Source of the DNA: Citrobacter sp. On2M
GTDB lineage: Bacteria; Pseudomonadota; Gammaproteobacteria; Enterobacterales; Enterobacteriaceae
DNA: 64,000 bases
Assembly (NCBI RefSeq): GCF_018035235.1
Contig: NZ_WPCV01000001.1
Coordinates: 124,001-188,000, forward strand
Direction: 5' to 3'
The translations under genes were made by a program, and so were the position numbers. The notes under the pieces were generated by a model. The model was not told where the DNA came from and ran no database searches. It was given only the letters and a program-made list of their open reading frames with translations. This document shows positions 1-11,151 of this stretch, piece by piece. Positions within the stretch are counted from its first letter, which is position 1. Each line of letters starts with the position of its first letter.

Positions 1-363
1 TACCATCTGCGCGATGCGTTCGCCCGGCTCAATAGTGAAGCTGTCCTGACCACGGTTCCAGATGGACACCATCAGTTGGCCCTGGTAGTCGGAATCAATC
101 AAACCAACCAGATTGCCCAGCACGATACCGTGCTTATGGCCCAATCCGGAGCGCGGGAGCATCACCGCTGCCAGAGAAGGATCGGCAATGTGGATAGCTA
201 ACCCGGTTGGCACCAGCGTTGTTGCGCCCGGTGCCAGTTCTACGGCGTCATCAAGACAAGCACGCAGGTCAAGTCCGGCAGAACCAGAAGTGGCGTACGT
301 CGGGAGCGGAAATTGTTGCCCTACGCGCGGGTCCAGAATCTTAACGTCGATTTTTTTCATCAT
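1..363 (-). CDS. dut: dUTP diphosphatase, partial (C-terminus off window)
   Basis: Hydrolyses dUTP to dUMP and pyrophosphate, which keeps uracil out of DNA and supplies dUMP for thymidylate synthesis. The first 121 codons are present and the gene runs off the left edge. Visible trimeric dUTPase motifs are SAGLDLRA (motif I), PRSGLG (II), GLIDSDYQG (III) and GERIAQ (IV); the glycine-rich motif V of the C-terminus lies outside the window. Two adjacent ATG codons (361-363 and 358-360) are possible starts. The start overlaps the 3' end of coaBC by about 20 bases, as in E. coli, so the two are probably co-transcribed. Confidence 0.97.
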   Translation of the reverse strand, partial: MMKKIDVKILDPRVGQQFPLPTYATSGSAGLDLRACLDDAVELAPGATTLVPTGLAIHIADPSLAAVMLPRSGLGHKHGIVLGNLVGLIDSDYQGQLMVSIWNRGQDSFTIEPGERIAQMV

Positions 364-1564
364 AACGGGTCACGATCTCGTCGAGTAATAATTGGCCCAG
401 GAGTTCTTTGCGCTCAAGCGGTAAGACTTTATCTCCATCCTGCCAAAAAAGGTGTAATGCGTTGCTGTCACTGTTAAATCCTTGAGTAGACAGCGAAACG
501 TCGTTCGCACAGATCACATCAAGGTTCTTGCGGATGCGTTTTTGCCGGGCATATTCTTCCACATTATTTGTTTCGGCGGCAAACCCAACGACAAAAGGTC
601 GGTTAGCATCCAGTGCGGCAACACCGGCGATGATGTCCGGATTTTTGACCATTTTTACTGTTAATTCATCACCCTGCGTCGCCTGCTTTTTGATTTTTTC
701 GTGGGCGACAGTTTCAGCGCGGTAATCAGCGACTGCGGCGCAGCCGATAAAAATATGCTGTTGTTGTACCGCAGATTGCACGGCGGCTTCCATTTCCAGC
801 GCGGTCATTACATCAACGCGCTGGACAAATTGCGGTGTGGTTAACGAAACCGGACCTGATACCAGCGTGACGTTTGCCCCGCGTTTTGCTGCAGCGGCTG
901 CGATAGCAAATCCCATCTTCCCGGAACTGTGGTTGGAAATATACCTTACGGGATCAAGCGGTTCACGCGTCGGACCCGCTGTAATCATGATGTTGAGATG
1001 TTGCAGATCTTTGACAGGTGAAAAATGTTCTGCCGCCATATCCACAATCGTTAATGGATCCAGCATACGTCCAGGACCGACATCGCCACATGCCTGGCTA
1101 CCGCTGTCAGGGCCCCAAATGAGCAAACCGCGTGAGGCAAGAACGCCCAGATTGTGCTGGGTAGCGGCAGCGCGGTACATCTGCTGGTTCATGGCCGGCA
1201 GCACGGCAACAGGCGCTGGAGTTGCCAGACAAATCGTAGACACCAGATCGTTGGCCATACCGGCGGCAACGCGGGCAATCAGGTCTGCCGTCGCAGGGGC
1301 CAGGATAACCAAATCGGCCCATTTCCCCAGCTCAATGTGGCCCATCGCAGCTTCGGCTGCGGGGTCAAGCAGGCTGTCGGAAACGGGATAACCCGAAACT
1401 GCCTGTAAGCTCAGAGGAGCAATAAACGCTTTTGCCGCTTCGGTCATCGCCACGCGGACGTCAGCGCCGCGTTCCCGTAAACGACGCACCAGCTCAGGGG
1501 TTTTGTACGCAGCAATACCGCCACTGACGGCAAGTACGATTTTTTTACCGGCCAGGCTCATCAT
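341..1564 (-). CDS. coaBC: Bifunctional phosphopantothenoylcysteine decarboxylase / phosphopantothenate-cysteine ligase
   Basis: Carries out two steps of coenzyme A synthesis: CTP-dependent joining of 4'-phosphopantothenate to cysteine (CoaB, C-terminal half) and FMN-dependent decarboxylation of the product (CoaC, N-terminal half). The N-terminal flavoprotein fold starts with the GGIAAYK segment and contains the PAMNQQMY motif; the CoaB half shows [20 protein letters not shown] and KMVKNPDI. At 406-407 residues it has the usual length. Two adjacent ATG codons (1562-1564 and 1559-1561) follow an AGGAAA ribosome-binding site. It lies just upstream of dut and is divergent from radC. coaD, another CoA gene, lies about 2.4 kb away. 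Confidence 0.97.
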   Translation of the reverse strand: MMSLAGKKIVLAVSGGIAAYKTPELVRRLRERGADVRVAMTEAAKAFIAPLSLQAVSGYPVSDSLLDPAAEAAMGHIELGKWADLVILAPATADLIARVAAGMANDLVSTICLATPAPVAVLPAMNQQMYRAAATQHNLGVLASRGLLIWGPDSGSQACGDVGPGRMLDPLTIVDMAAEHFSPVKDLQHLNIMITAGPTREPLDPVRYISNHSSGKMGFAIAAAAAKRGANVTLVSGPVSLTTPQFVQRVDVMTALEMEAAVQSAVQQQHIFIGCAAVADYRAETVAHEKIKKQATQGDELTVKMVKNPDIIAGVAALDANRPFVVGFAAETNNVEEYARQKRIRKNLDVICANDVSLSTQGFNSDSNALHLFWQDGDKVLPLERKELLGQLLLDEIVTRYDEKNRR

Positions 1565-1733
1565 GATCTTTCCTGTTGGGTTTCACCAGAAGGCGGATAT
1601 TTTATCACAATCCGCAATGTGTCGTGCTTTTGCCCGCGATCCAGTTTGCGAGGCGCTACGAAGAAGTGATAACAGCGCGTCGATTCTCCGCTGGCGTTAT
1701 GCCACTATGCGGATGCGAAATGAGGGGAAAAGC

Positions 1734-2399
1734 ATGGAAAATACAGGACGTATAATGCCTCGGGAAAAGCTGTTGGCGCAGGGCGCTAGCTCGCTGAGCG
1801 ACGTTGAGCTACTGGCTCTTTTTTTACGCACCGGGATGCTGGGTAAAGATGTGCTTACGCTGGCGAAAGAGATGCTTCAGCATTTTGATTCGCTGTATGG
1901 CCTGTTGTCTGCTGATTACATGGATTTCAGCTATGTTCAGGGCATCGGTATCGCGAAGTATGCGCAGCTGAAGGGAATAGCGGAGCTGGCAAGGCGTTAC
2001 TACAACGTACGGGTGATTGAGGAGCGCGCAATACTTAGCCCGGAAATGGCGCGTGAATTTCTGCAAAGTCAGCTCTCACAAGAGGAACGCGAGATCTTTT
2101 TTGTGATCTTTATGGATTCCCAACATCGCGTGATTAAACACAGTAAGCTTTTTTCCGGTACGATTAGCCACGTCGAGGTACATCCGCGAGAAATTGTCCG
2201 CGAAGCGATAAAAATGAATGCTTCCGCAGTGATCCTTGCGCATAATCACCCTTCAGGGTGTGCAGAGCCGAGCAAAGCAGATAAACTCATCACCGAGCGT
2301 GTTGTGAAATGCTGTCAGTTCATGGATATCCGGGTGCTTGATCATCTGGTCATTGGGCGCGGAGAGTGCGTTTCTTTTGCGGAACGCGGTTGGATTTAA
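1734..2399 (+). CDS. radC: RadC family JAB-domain protein
   Basis: Member of the RadC/YicR family. An older link to DNA repair in E. coli is doubtful and the cellular role is unresolved. The C-terminal JAB1/MPN-like domain carries the metal-binding motif [14 protein letters not shown] (near residues 170-183); the N-terminal half contains a helix-hairpin-helix-like stretch ([20 protein letters not shown]). The start at 1734 is chosen because the protein then has 221 residues, as in the family, and GAGGGGAAAAGC precedes the ATG. The open frame continues 77 codons upstream, but those run antisense to coaBC. The first ten residues differ from what I recall of E. coli RadC; the rest is well conserved. 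Confidence 0.9.
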   Translation: MENTGRIMPREKLLAQGASSLSDVELLALFLRTGMLGKDVLTLAKEMLQHFDSLYGLLSADYMDFSYVQGIGIAKYAQLKGIAELARRYYNVRVIEERAILSPEMAREFLQSQLSQEEREIFFVIFMDSQHRVIKHSKLFSGTISHVEVHPREIVREAIKMNASAVILAHNHPSGCAEPSKADKLITERVVKCCQFMDIRVLDHLVIGRGECVSFAERGWI

Positions 2400-2441
2400 T
2401 GCACTTTACGCGATCCATCGGGATCTTTGTCTGTTCGGGAC

Positions 2442-2470
2442 TTGAGCATAACGCCGGGTCAGCGTATACT
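2442..2470 (+). promoter_or_regulatory. Sigma-70 promoter of rpmB-rpmG
   Basis: TTGAGC (2442-2447) and TATACT (2465-2470) are separated by exactly 17 bases, a near-consensus arrangement about 150 bases before rpmB. A strong promoter suits ribosomal protein genes. The long leader (about 2477-2617) contains GC-rich stretches but no clear function could be assigned to it. Confidence 0.75.
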
Positions 2471-2596
2471 ACGCCACCTTTGAGAATCTCGGGTTTGGCA
2501 TTTGGGCCTGGCAATCGAGAGTTCACTTAGAACTATGCGATGACCGGGCTGTAAAGCCTGACGAGGCGCCGATACCCCATACGAAGCTCGAGCTAA

Positions 2597-2854
<258 letters not shown>

Positions 2855-2873
2855 GTACTTAAAGAGGAAATAA

Positions 2874-3044
<171 letters not shown>

Positions 3045-3062
3045 TTTTAGTTTCGATGTAGC

Positions 3063-3096
3063 AAAAAACCTCGCCTCGGCGGGGTTTTTTGTTTTC
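3063..3096 (+). terminator. Rho-independent terminator of rpmBG
   Basis: The stem CCTCGCC/GGCGGGG has a two-base TC loop and is flanked by an A-tract on the left and TTTTTTGTTTT on the right. It lies about 20 bases after the rpmG stop codon. The A-tract makes it potentially bidirectional. Confidence 0.9.
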
Positions 3097-3142
3097 TGGC
3101 CGTCCCCATATTAATGAGACCTGATACACCGCCGGAGATACT

Positions 3143-3952
3143 ATGCCTGAATTACCTGAAGTCGAAACCAGTCGTCGCGGGATTGAGCCGCATCTGGTGG
3201 GAGCAACGATTATGCACGCGACTGTGCGTAACGGTCGTTTGCGTTGGCCGGTATCAGAGGAAATCTATCGTCTGAGTTATAAGCCTGTTCTGAGCGTACA
3301 GCGGCGTGCGAAATACCTGCTTCTGGAGCTGTCGGATGGCTGGGTAATCATTCATCTGGGGATGTCGGGTAGTTTGCGTATCCTTCCTGAAGAGCTTCCG
3401 GCAGAAAAGCATGACCACGTCGACTTGGTGATGAGTAACGGCAAAGTCCTGCGTTATACCGATCCGCGTCGTTTTGGTGCCTGGCTGTGGACTAAAGAAC
3501 TGGATGGGCATAATGTCTTCGCCCATCTTGGCCCCGAGCCGCTGAGCGACGATTTCAATGCCGGTTACCTGCAGCAGAAATGTGCGAAGAAGAAAACCGC
3601 GATTAAACCCTGGCTGATGGATAACAAGCTGGTGGTGGGGGTGGGAAACATCTATGCCAGCGAGTCGTTGTTTGCGGCGGGTATCCATCCTGACCGTCTG
3701 GCATCATCGCTGTCGCAGGATGAGTGTGAACTGCTGGTGCGCGTTATCAAGGCGGTTTTGCTGCGTTCTATCGAGCAGGGCGGGACGACGCTGAAGGACT
3801 TTCTGCAAAGTGACGGTAAGCCGGGCTATTTTGCCCAGGAGCTGCAGGTCTATGGGAGAGAAGGCGAACCCTGTCGCGTATGCGGCGCGCCAGTCATTGC
3901 GACAAAACACGCCCAGCGCACAACGTTCTACTGCAGGTGCTGTCAGAAATAG
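3143..3952 (+). CDS. mutM: Formamidopyrimidine-DNA glycosylase (Fpg/MutM)
   Basis: Base-excision repair enzyme that removes 8-oxoguanine and formamidopyrimidines and nicks the DNA by beta,delta-elimination. The N-terminus [12 protein letters not shown] supplies the catalytic Pro-1 (after Met removal) and Glu-2. The helix-two-turn-helix region contains VGNIYASE, and the C-terminal zinc finger shows two Cys-x2-Cys pairs (CRVC and CRCC). At 269 residues it has the family length. It lies between the rpmBG terminator and a perfect hairpin shared with convergent coaD. Confidence 0.98.
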   Translation: MPELPEVETSRRGIEPHLVGATIMHATVRNGRLRWPVSEEIYRLSYKPVLSVQRRAKYLLLELSDGWVIIHLGMSGSLRILPEELPAEKHDHVDLVMSNGKVLRYTDPRRFGAWLWTKELDGHNVFAHLGPEPLSDDFNAGYLQQKCAKKKTAIKPWLMDNKLVVGVGNIYASESLFAAGIHPDRLASSLSQDECELLVRVIKAVLLRSIEQGGTTLKDFLQSDGKPGYFAQELQVYGREGEPCRVCGAPVIATKHAQRTTFYCRCCQK

Positions 3953-3960
3953 TGTCATTG

Positions 3961-3985
3961 CTGGCCGGATGCAGCATCCGGCCAG
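3961..3985. repeat. REP-like perfect hairpin between mutM and coaD
   Basis: CTGGCCGGATG and CATCCGGCCAG form an 11-bp perfect inverted repeat around a CAG loop, in the 38-base gap between the convergent stops of mutM and coaD. Sequence and position suit a single REP (Y-type) unit. It has no T-tract, so it is more likely an mRNA 3'-end stabiliser than an intrinsic terminator. Confidence 0.75.
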
Positions 3986-3990
3986 GCACA

Positions 3991-5756
<1,766 letters not shown>

Positions 5757-6086
5757 AATGGTAGCTGACTTATGAATGTGCTGGGGATTCTATGTATTTA
5801 ACTATGGCTTTACCATCATTTTTATCCAGGTTGTCTCAAAACGATGGAATTGGTGAAGCATTATTTTAACAGGTGGTTATTTCAAAAATGCATAGGACCG
5901 CATTTACATGACTTAACGTCTTGTGCGGCGTGGGTTTTCTGGTGAGCTATTTTAATTTATATCTTTATGTTTTTAATAGATTATTTTGTTTTTTGTTCAA
6001 AAAATATTCATTTCGGAATGCGTGGCAATAAATGATATACTACTGCACAATTTCAGGTAGCTAGCGGGCAGGGACGTTTCGAAAAC
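5757..6086 (+). promoter_or_regulatory. waaG operon leader with promoter and JUMPstart-like element
   Basis: This is an AT-rich, non-coding region between divergent waaA and waaG. A -10 hexamer TATACT lies at 6036-6041, with only a poor -35 (TTCGGA, 6012-6017). Downstream, GGTAGCT (6056-6062) followed by GGGCAGGG (6066-6073) resembles the JUMPstart region of RfaH-controlled LPS operons, but the ops core normally reading GGCGGTAGCG is poorly matched (GGGACGTTTCG, 6071-6081). In E. coli the equivalent waaQ leader also yields the small RNA RirA; I cannot confirm that here. No other gene is visible in 5757-6086. Confidence 0.5.
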
Positions 6087-6184
6087 ATGAGAGGTAATCT
6101 TTTAATGGTTCAGGCTTGGATTACACGACTCTGATGTTTCCGACTCGGTATGTCTGGCGACGCGATGCGGATATTGATGCATGA
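6087..6184 (+). other. Two tiny overlapping ORFs coupled to waaG (possible leader peptides or remnant)
   Basis: ATG at 6087 opens a 15-codon frame ending at TGA 6132-6134. This stop shares its A with an ATG that opens a 16-codon frame (6134-6184), whose TGA overlaps the waaG start as ATGA. The two peptides begin MRGNLLMVQ and MFPTRYVWRR. TGATG and ATGA overlaps are typical of translational coupling. No convincing ribosome-binding site precedes the first ATG. They may be leader peptides, the scar of a lost gene at the place waaQ occupies in E. coli, or chance. Confidence 0.3.
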
Positions 6185-7305
6185 ATATTGCTTTTTGTTT
6201 GTACAAATATTTTCCCTATGGTGGGCTACAGCGTGATTTCTTGCGGGTAGCACTTACGGTTGCTGCGCGTGGTCATCATGTTCAGGTGTTTACCCAGTCA
6301 TGGCAGGGCGAGCGTCCGGATGAACTGGAGATTATACTTGTCCCCGTCTCATCCAGAACCAATCACGGGAAAAATGAGCAATATTATCAGTGGGTTCAGG
6401 ATTATTTACGTCAGCATCCCGTCGATCGTGTCGTCGGGTTTAACAAAATGCCTGGCTTGGATGTGTATTACGCAGCCGACGTTTGCTACGCGGAGAAAGT
6501 CGCCCGTGAGAAAGGCTTTTTCTACAAGTTGACGCGTCGGTACCGGCATTACTCCGCTTTTGAAAAAGCGGCATTTCAGCAAGGTGCTGGTACCACGCTA
6601 TTGATGTTAACTGATAAACAAATTGGTGATTTCAAACATCATTACCAAACTGAGAGCCAGCGTTTTCGTATTCTGCCACCAGGAATATACCCTGACAGAA
6701 AGTACAGCCAGCAACCTGAAAACAGCAGGCAGATTGTCAGAGAAAAAAACGGTATTGGTCTCGATCAGTTTCTACTCCTGCAGGTAGGTTCTGATTTCAA
6801 ACGCAAAGGCGTGCCAAGAACATTGCAGGCGTTGGCTTCTTTACCTGAGGCTATACGTCACCGTACGCGATTGATGGTTGTTGGTCAGGATAAGGCCGAT
6901 CGTTACCGCACTCAGGCTCGTCAATTGGGTATTGAAGAACAAGTGCAGTTCTTCTCGGGGCGGGATGATGTCGCTGAATTGATGTCTGCGGCCGATTTAT
7001 TGCTTCACCCGGCTGTTCAGGAAGCTGCTGGTATTGTCTTGTTGGAGGCTGTAGTTGCCGGGCTGCCAGTATTAACCACTGAAGTATGCGGCTATGCGGG
7101 TTATATTAATGCCGCCCAGTGTGGGGTGGTGATTCCTGAACCTTTTGAACAGGAAAATCTGAATACAGCACTTTTCGATGCGCTGCAAAATAATGAGCAG
7201 AGAAGTTATTGGGTCAGGAACGCGCGGCATTTTGCTGATACAGAAGATCTCTACAGCCTGGCAGATAAGGCTGCGGATATCATTTTAGGTCTTGATAATG
7301 ATTGA
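6181..7305 (+). CDS. waaG: LPS core glucosyltransferase I (UDP-glucose:heptosyl II alpha-1,3-glucosyltransferase)
   Basis: Adds the first outer-core glucose to heptose II using UDP-glucose, at the cytoplasmic face of the inner membrane. The protein has the GT4/GT-B fold and 374 residues, the length of E. coli WaaG. The N-terminal [16 protein letters not shown] segment (membrane-associated acceptor domain) and the C-terminal EX7E nucleotide-sugar motif in [10 protein letters not shown] are both intact. It is the first gene of its operon here, whereas waaQ comes before it in E. coli. It overlaps waaP by eight bases. Confidence 0.95.
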   Translation: MNIAFCLYKYFPYGGLQRDFLRVALTVAARGHHVQVFTQSWQGERPDELEIILVPVSSRTNHGKNEQYYQWVQDYLRQHPVDRVVGFNKMPGLDVYYAADVCYAEKVAREKGFFYKLTRRYRHYSAFEKAAFQQGAGTTLLMLTDKQIGDFKHHYQTESQRFRILPPGIYPDRKYSQQPENSRQIVREKNGIGLDQFLLLQVGSDFKRKGVPRTLQALASLPEAIRHRTRLMVVGQDKADRYRTQARQLGIEEQVQFFSGRDDVAELMSAADLLLHPAVQEAAGIVLLEAVVAGLPVLTTEVCGYAGYINAAQCGVVIPEPFEQENLNTALFDALQNNEQRSYWVRNARHFADTEDLYSLADKAADIILGLDND

Positions 7306-8095
7306 GTTAAAAGAACCATTTGCCACGCAATGGCAAGGAAAAGACCCGTTTACGGAAGTCACTAAGTTGGATGGTGAAGTTTTTCGCGCTCTGGAAACAC
7401 GGCGAACCCTGCGTTTTGAGATGATGGGTAAAGGGTATTTCCTTAAATATCATCATGGAACCACGCTTAAAGAAGTGGTTAAGAACCTTATTTCTTTACG
7501 TATGCCTGTACTTGGCGCAGACCGTGAGTGGTTGGCAATTCATCGCTTACAGGAACTGAATGTTGACACAATGACCGGTGTTGCATTTGGGCAGAAAGGA
7601 CTGAATCCTTTAGAGCGAACCTCATTTATCATCACTGAAGATCTCTCTCCTGCCATAAGCCTTGAAGATTTTTGTGCAAGGTGGAAAGTTGAGCGCCCTG
7701 ATTTTGTATTAAAACGGACAATTATTACCCGCGTGGCAGAAATGGTGGGTAAAATGCATCGGGGCGGGGTAAATCACCGGGATTGCTATATCTGCCATTT
7801 CCTGCTCCAGCAGCCGATGCCGGCAGACGTTGCGAACATCAAACTTTCCGTAATTGATTTGCATCGTGCACAAATACGCCAGCATGTACCACGTCGCTGG
7901 CGGGATAAGGATCTGATTGGACTCTATTTCTCTTCACTTGAGATCGGGTTGACGCCCAGAGATATCTATCGTTTTTTACGTGTCTATTTTTCGATGCCAC
8001 TACGTGAAATCTTTCGTCAGGAAGTCAGGTTGTTTGAACAGGCTGTCACAAAAGCGCAAAAAATAAGACAAAGAACAATTAGAAAAGCGCTATAA
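7298..8095 (+). CDS. waaP: LPS core heptose I kinase
   Basis: ATP-dependent kinase that phosphorylates heptose I of the inner core; the phosphate cross-links neighbouring LPS through divalent cations and is central to outer-membrane strength. The kinase-like fold shows the catalytic-loop motif [12 protein letters not shown] (near residue 160) and the metal-binding segment [11 protein letters not shown] 7298 is preferred over the upstream TTG (7292), giving 265 residues as in E. coli; it overlaps the end of waaG, suggesting translational coupling. No waaY (heptose II kinase) is visible in this locus. Confidence 0.95.
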   Translation: MIELKEPFATQWQGKDPFTEVTKLDGEVFRALETRRTLRFEMMGKGYFLKYHHGTTLKEVVKNLISLRMPVLGADREWLAIHRLQELNVDTMTGVAFGQKGLNPLERTSFIITEDLSPAISLEDFCARWKVERPDFVLKRTIITRVAEMVGKMHRGGVNHRDCYICHFLLQQPMPADVANIKLSVIDLHRAQIRQHVPRRWRDKDLIGLYFSSLEIGLTPRDIYRFLRVYFSMPLREIFRQEVRLFEQAVTKAQKIRQRTIRKAL

Positions 8096-8125
8096 ATAAC
8101 ACATGAAGTTTGAGGCCATTTTATT

Positions 8126-9145
8126 ATGAACATTGATTTCCAGAAGCTAATCATTCAAAAACATGTTATCGACAGCTCCTCGCATGATAAGAGTAAAAAA
8201 TTAAGTGTTGCGTATGGCGTCGATCGTAATTTTTTGTTTGGTTCCGGCATTTCTATGACCTCAGTATTAGTGAATAATCCTGATATTGATATTCACTTTT
8301 ATATAGCAACAGACTATATCGATGATGATTATCTGGAGAGCGTAAAACGCCTGACGCAAATGTACAGTACGACAGTCACTGTCCTTGTGTTCGATAACGC
8401 GGCATTTCGTGAGTTGCCGAGTACGAAAGCATGGACTTATGCAATGTACTATCGTTATTTCGCATTTGAATATTTAAGTACTGAGTTAAGTTCGGTACTG
8501 TATCTTGATGCCGATGTCATTTGCAAAGGTTCTTTACGAGAACTTACCGAGATTAACTTCTGTGGGGAATATGCTGCTGTTATCAATGATGTTGATGAAG
8601 TACGTACTAAATCCGGCAACAGGCTCGGTATTCCTGAACTGAGTAATGGATACTTTAACTCCGGAGTGGTGTTTGCGAATCTTGAAGTTTGGCGTGAGCA
8701 GCAGTTATTGACAAAGGCATTTTCTATCTTAGATGAACGCCAAAAAGAACTGCTTTATTTTGACCAGGATGTTCTGAATATATTATTCGTTGGTAATGTG
8801 ATTTTCCTGAGACGAGATTTTAACTGCATTTATGGTGTAGATCAGGAACTAAAAAATAAAAACGATAAAATTTACCAGAATTATATTACAGATGATACTG
8901 TTTTAATACATTATGTCGGTGTCACTAAACCATGGCATACATGGGCAAAATATCCAGTGGCTAAATTTTTCATCGACGCATATAAAAAATCCGCATGGGC
9001 GGAAAAATCCTTATTAAATGCAAATACAGCAAAATTGTATAAACGAAAGTCACGGCATGAGAGAGTGCAGCGGAAATATATCCGCTCTGTGCTAAGTCAT
9101 GTTATGTACATAAAAAATAAGTTACACAATACAAAAACATATTGA
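8126..9145 (+). CDS. Family-8 LPS core glycosyltransferase (first tandem copy)
   Basis: Retaining GT8 enzyme of the WaaI/WaaO/WaaJ/WaaR type, 339 residues, expected to add a hexose to the outer core from a UDP-sugar. Visible elements are AYGVDRNFLFGSGISMTS near residue 30, the metal-binding DXD in YLDADVICKGS, YFNSGVVFANLE, FDQDVLNIL, IHYVGVTKPW, and a C-terminal KSRHERVQRKY tail typical of LPS GT8 proteins. It lies 30 bases after waaP, in the place waaI/waaO takes in relatives. Its closest visible relative is the next gene. Donor and linkage (glucose or galactose) cannot be read from sequence. The coding region is clearly AT-rich. Confidence 0.85.
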   Translation: MNIDFQKLIIQKHVIDSSSHDKSKKLSVAYGVDRNFLFGSGISMTSVLVNNPDIDIHFYIATDYIDDDYLESVKRLTQMYSTTVTVLVFDNAAFRELPSTKAWTYAMYYRYFAFEYLSTELSSVLYLDADVICKGSLRELTEINFCGEYAAVINDVDEVRTKSGNRLGIPELSNGYFNSGVVFANLEVWREQQLLTKAFSILDERQKELLYFDQDVLNILFVGNVIFLRRDFNCIYGVDQELKNKNDKIYQNYITDDTVLIHYVGVTKPWHTWAKYPVAKFFIDAYKKSAWAEKSLLNANTAKLYKRKSRHERVQRKYIRSVLSHVMYIKNKLHNTKTY

Positions 9146-9189
9146 GTATAAAAATAACTTGTTGGTAATAAATTAAATAGGTGTAGCGA

Positions 9190-10182
9190 ATGAATTTTGA
9201 TTGTCATCAGTCTATAAAAAATATCCTTGATTTTAATCAAGCACCATCTGGACAACAAGCACAACTTAACATCGCTTGGGGTGTTGACAGAAATTTTATG
9301 TTTGGTGCCGCAATCTCGATGACATCGGTACTGTTGAATAATAAAGATTTAAATATCCATTTTCATCTTTTTACCGACTACATTGATGATGATTACAAGC
9401 AGCGGGTTGCAAAATTAGCAGAGCAATTTTCTACAAACATCACAATTTATGTTATGGATGCTAATGGGTTAAAAGTATTACCAAGTGGCCACGCGTGGTC
9501 GCACGCAATGTATTTCAGATTTATAGCCTTTGAGTATCTTGGTGAGGAAATTGATACGCTGCTATACATTGATGCGGATGTAATATGTAAGGGTTCCCTT
9601 TTCGAACTTACGCAAACTGATCTTAGGGATCATGTTGCGGCGGTAATCACTGATGTTGATGATAGCCCTGCCAGAGATATTGAGGAAAATAGAGATTATT
9701 TCAATTCTGGTGTAATTTATGCAAATCTTAAAAAGTGGAAAAAACAAAATTACATCAATTCTGCTTTTGATATTTTATTGGATAAAAACAATAAGCTTTC
9801 ATTCCCAGATCAGGATGTTTTGAATATTCTCTTCTTAAAGAAAGTGATCTTTCTGGAAAGAAGGTTTAATGCTATTTATGGTATTAAACAAGAGTTAAAA
9901 AGCAAAGATGTTACAAAATATAAAGATTACATAAAACCTGATACTATTCTAATCCACTATGTTGGCGTGACTAAACCGTGGAACTCTTGGGCAAATTATC
10001 CTTCGGCGCAGTACTTTGTACAAGCGTGGAAGGTTTCACCATGGGCTGATATTCCGTTGTTACCAGCCAGAACGCCAAAGCAATATAAGAAGAAATCACG
10101 ACATGAAAGGCTGCAAGGAAAATATTGTGCTTCAGTAATTAGCTATATCGGCTATTTACGTGCAAAGTTACAAAATAAGTAA
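9190..10182 (+). CDS. Family-8 LPS core glycosyltransferase (second tandem copy)
   Basis: A 330-residue GT8 protein that parallels the preceding one from end to end: AWGVDRNFMFGAAISMTS, TDYIDDDY, YIDADVICKGSLFEL with the DXD motif, YFNSGVIYANLKKW, PDQDVLNIL, IHYVGVTKPW and the KKSRHERLQGKY tail. It probably acts on the sugar added by its neighbour, as WaaJ/WaaR follow WaaI/WaaO. The two copies look like a tandem duplication that has diverged. It is the last gene of the waaG operon, directly before a strong bidirectional terminator. The exact sugar specificity is unknown. Confidence 0.85.
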   Translation: MNFDCHQSIKNILDFNQAPSGQQAQLNIAWGVDRNFMFGAAISMTSVLLNNKDLNIHFHLFTDYIDDDYKQRVAKLAEQFSTNITIYVMDANGLKVLPSGHAWSHAMYFRFIAFEYLGEEIDTLLYIDADVICKGSLFELTQTDLRDHVAAVITDVDDSPARDIEENRDYFNSGVIYANLKKWKKQNYINSAFDILLDKNNKLSFPDQDVLNILFLKKVIFLERRFNAIYGIKQELKSKDVTKYKDYIKPDTILIHYVGVTKPWNSWANYPSAQYFVQAWKVSPWADIPLLPARTPKQYKKKSRHERLQGKYCASVISYIGYLRAKLQNK

Positions 10183-10204
10183 AAACTCCCGTAAGGGAGT
10201 TTTT
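10181..10204. terminator. Bidirectional terminator between the two LPS core operons
   Basis: AAAAACTCCC (10181-10190) and GGGAGTTTTT (10195-10204) form a perfect 10-bp stem around a GTAA loop, with A- and T-tracts on both sides. It overlaps the stop of the second GT8 gene and precedes the stop of the convergent GT8 gene at 10207, so it should end transcripts from both directions. Confidence 0.9.
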
Positions 10205-10206
10205 AC

Positions 10207-11151
10207 TTAGCGCAGTTTTGTATTGAGATATTTCAGATACCATTTGATAGAACTGAGGTAATTTCCCCTTTTGGCTTCCTGACGCGAGTAAACCCTATAA
10301 TCAGTAGGCCTCATACGTGGAGCATAAGAGCGCATTTCTGTGTTCTGCCATGGTGTAAAATGATGGTAGAAAAGATAGAGTTGCTGTGAAAGCCCTGTAT
10401 GTTCTTTATACCAGGGCTTTCTTCCGCCAGTGAAATGAATAATTCGCGGCAGTGTCTCTTTTTGATAGAAGAAAATATCTTTTTGTTGGTCATTAAACCA
10501 GTTAAATAAAAAATTCCATCGATTATCAATGAATTTGACATTGCCATCGATTGCAATATTCAAGGCATCTTGATCAGGGTAGGGGAGGCTTTCTCCCCGA
10601 TCAAATAGAATCTGATTGGCTTTTTTTTCAATATCATTTTTAAGCCAATTTTTTATGTTAATATAAAGAAATCCGGAGTTAAAATAAGAGGAAGTATTAA
10701 GCTTTAAGCGGTTGGCATTTTTGATATCAGTGTTATTTAACGAGTCATGACTGGCAGCACAAATTACCTCGCTAATATCAATGCTATTAATATCATGAAT
10801 TTTGTCGAAGCAAAGAGTATCTGCATCTAAATAGATAAAGTACTCTACTTTATCTTTAAGTAGGCGAGGTACGGCCAACCTCATATAGATTGAACGGTTC
10901 AGATGTTTGATTGCAAAGTCATTATTATACTTTTCAATCTCTTCTTTATCGATACTGATAACCTGAATTTTATCACTAGTAGAACGCAGTTTATTGATTT
11001 CTTCGTCAGTAACATCATAAACAAAGACAAAAAATGACAGGTCCTGTTCCGGGTTATTCATTATGACAGACATAATGGACACTGCTACATATTCCAGATA
11101 ATTAGCATCTGTACAGTAAGCGATATTAATAATGTTATTTTTGTTGTCCAT
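10207..11151 (-). CDS. Family-8 glycosyltransferase, distal gene of the hldD operon
   Basis: GT8 protein of 314 residues, only distantly like the two tandem copies across the terminator. It shows NIAYCTDANYLEYVAVSIMS at the N-terminus, the DXD motif in IYLDADTLC, YFNSGFLYINIKNW, YPDQDALNIA, and IHFTGGRKPW, followed by a basic tail with TDYRVYSRQEAKRGNY. The C-terminal region resembles the LPS GT8 tail, so an outer-core role is likely; donor and acceptor are unknown. It starts at the base next to the waaQ stop and ends the minus-strand core operon. It is strongly AT-rich, which suggests acquisition by transfer. Confidence 0.8.
   Translation of the reverse strand: MDNKNNIINIAYCTDANYLEYVAVSIMSVIMNNPEQDLSFFVFVYDVTDEEINKLRSTSDKIQVISIDKEEIEKYNNDFAIKHLNRSIYMRLAVPRLLKDKVEYFIYLDADTLCFDKIHDINSIDISEVICAASHDSLNNTDIKNANRLKLNTSSYFNSGFLYINIKNWLKNDIEKKANQILFDRGESLPYPDQDALNIAIDGNVKFIDNRWNFLFNWFNDQQKDIFFYQKETLPRIIHFTGGRKPWYKEHTGLSQQLYLFYHHFTPWQNTEMRSYAPRMRPTDYRVYSRQEAKRGNYLSSIKWYLKYLNTKLR

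Noticed and set aside
1503-1733. Upstream extension of the radC reading frame by 77 codons
   Set aside because: It runs antisense to coaBC, has no family similarity and no ribosome-binding site; the ATG at 1734 has both.
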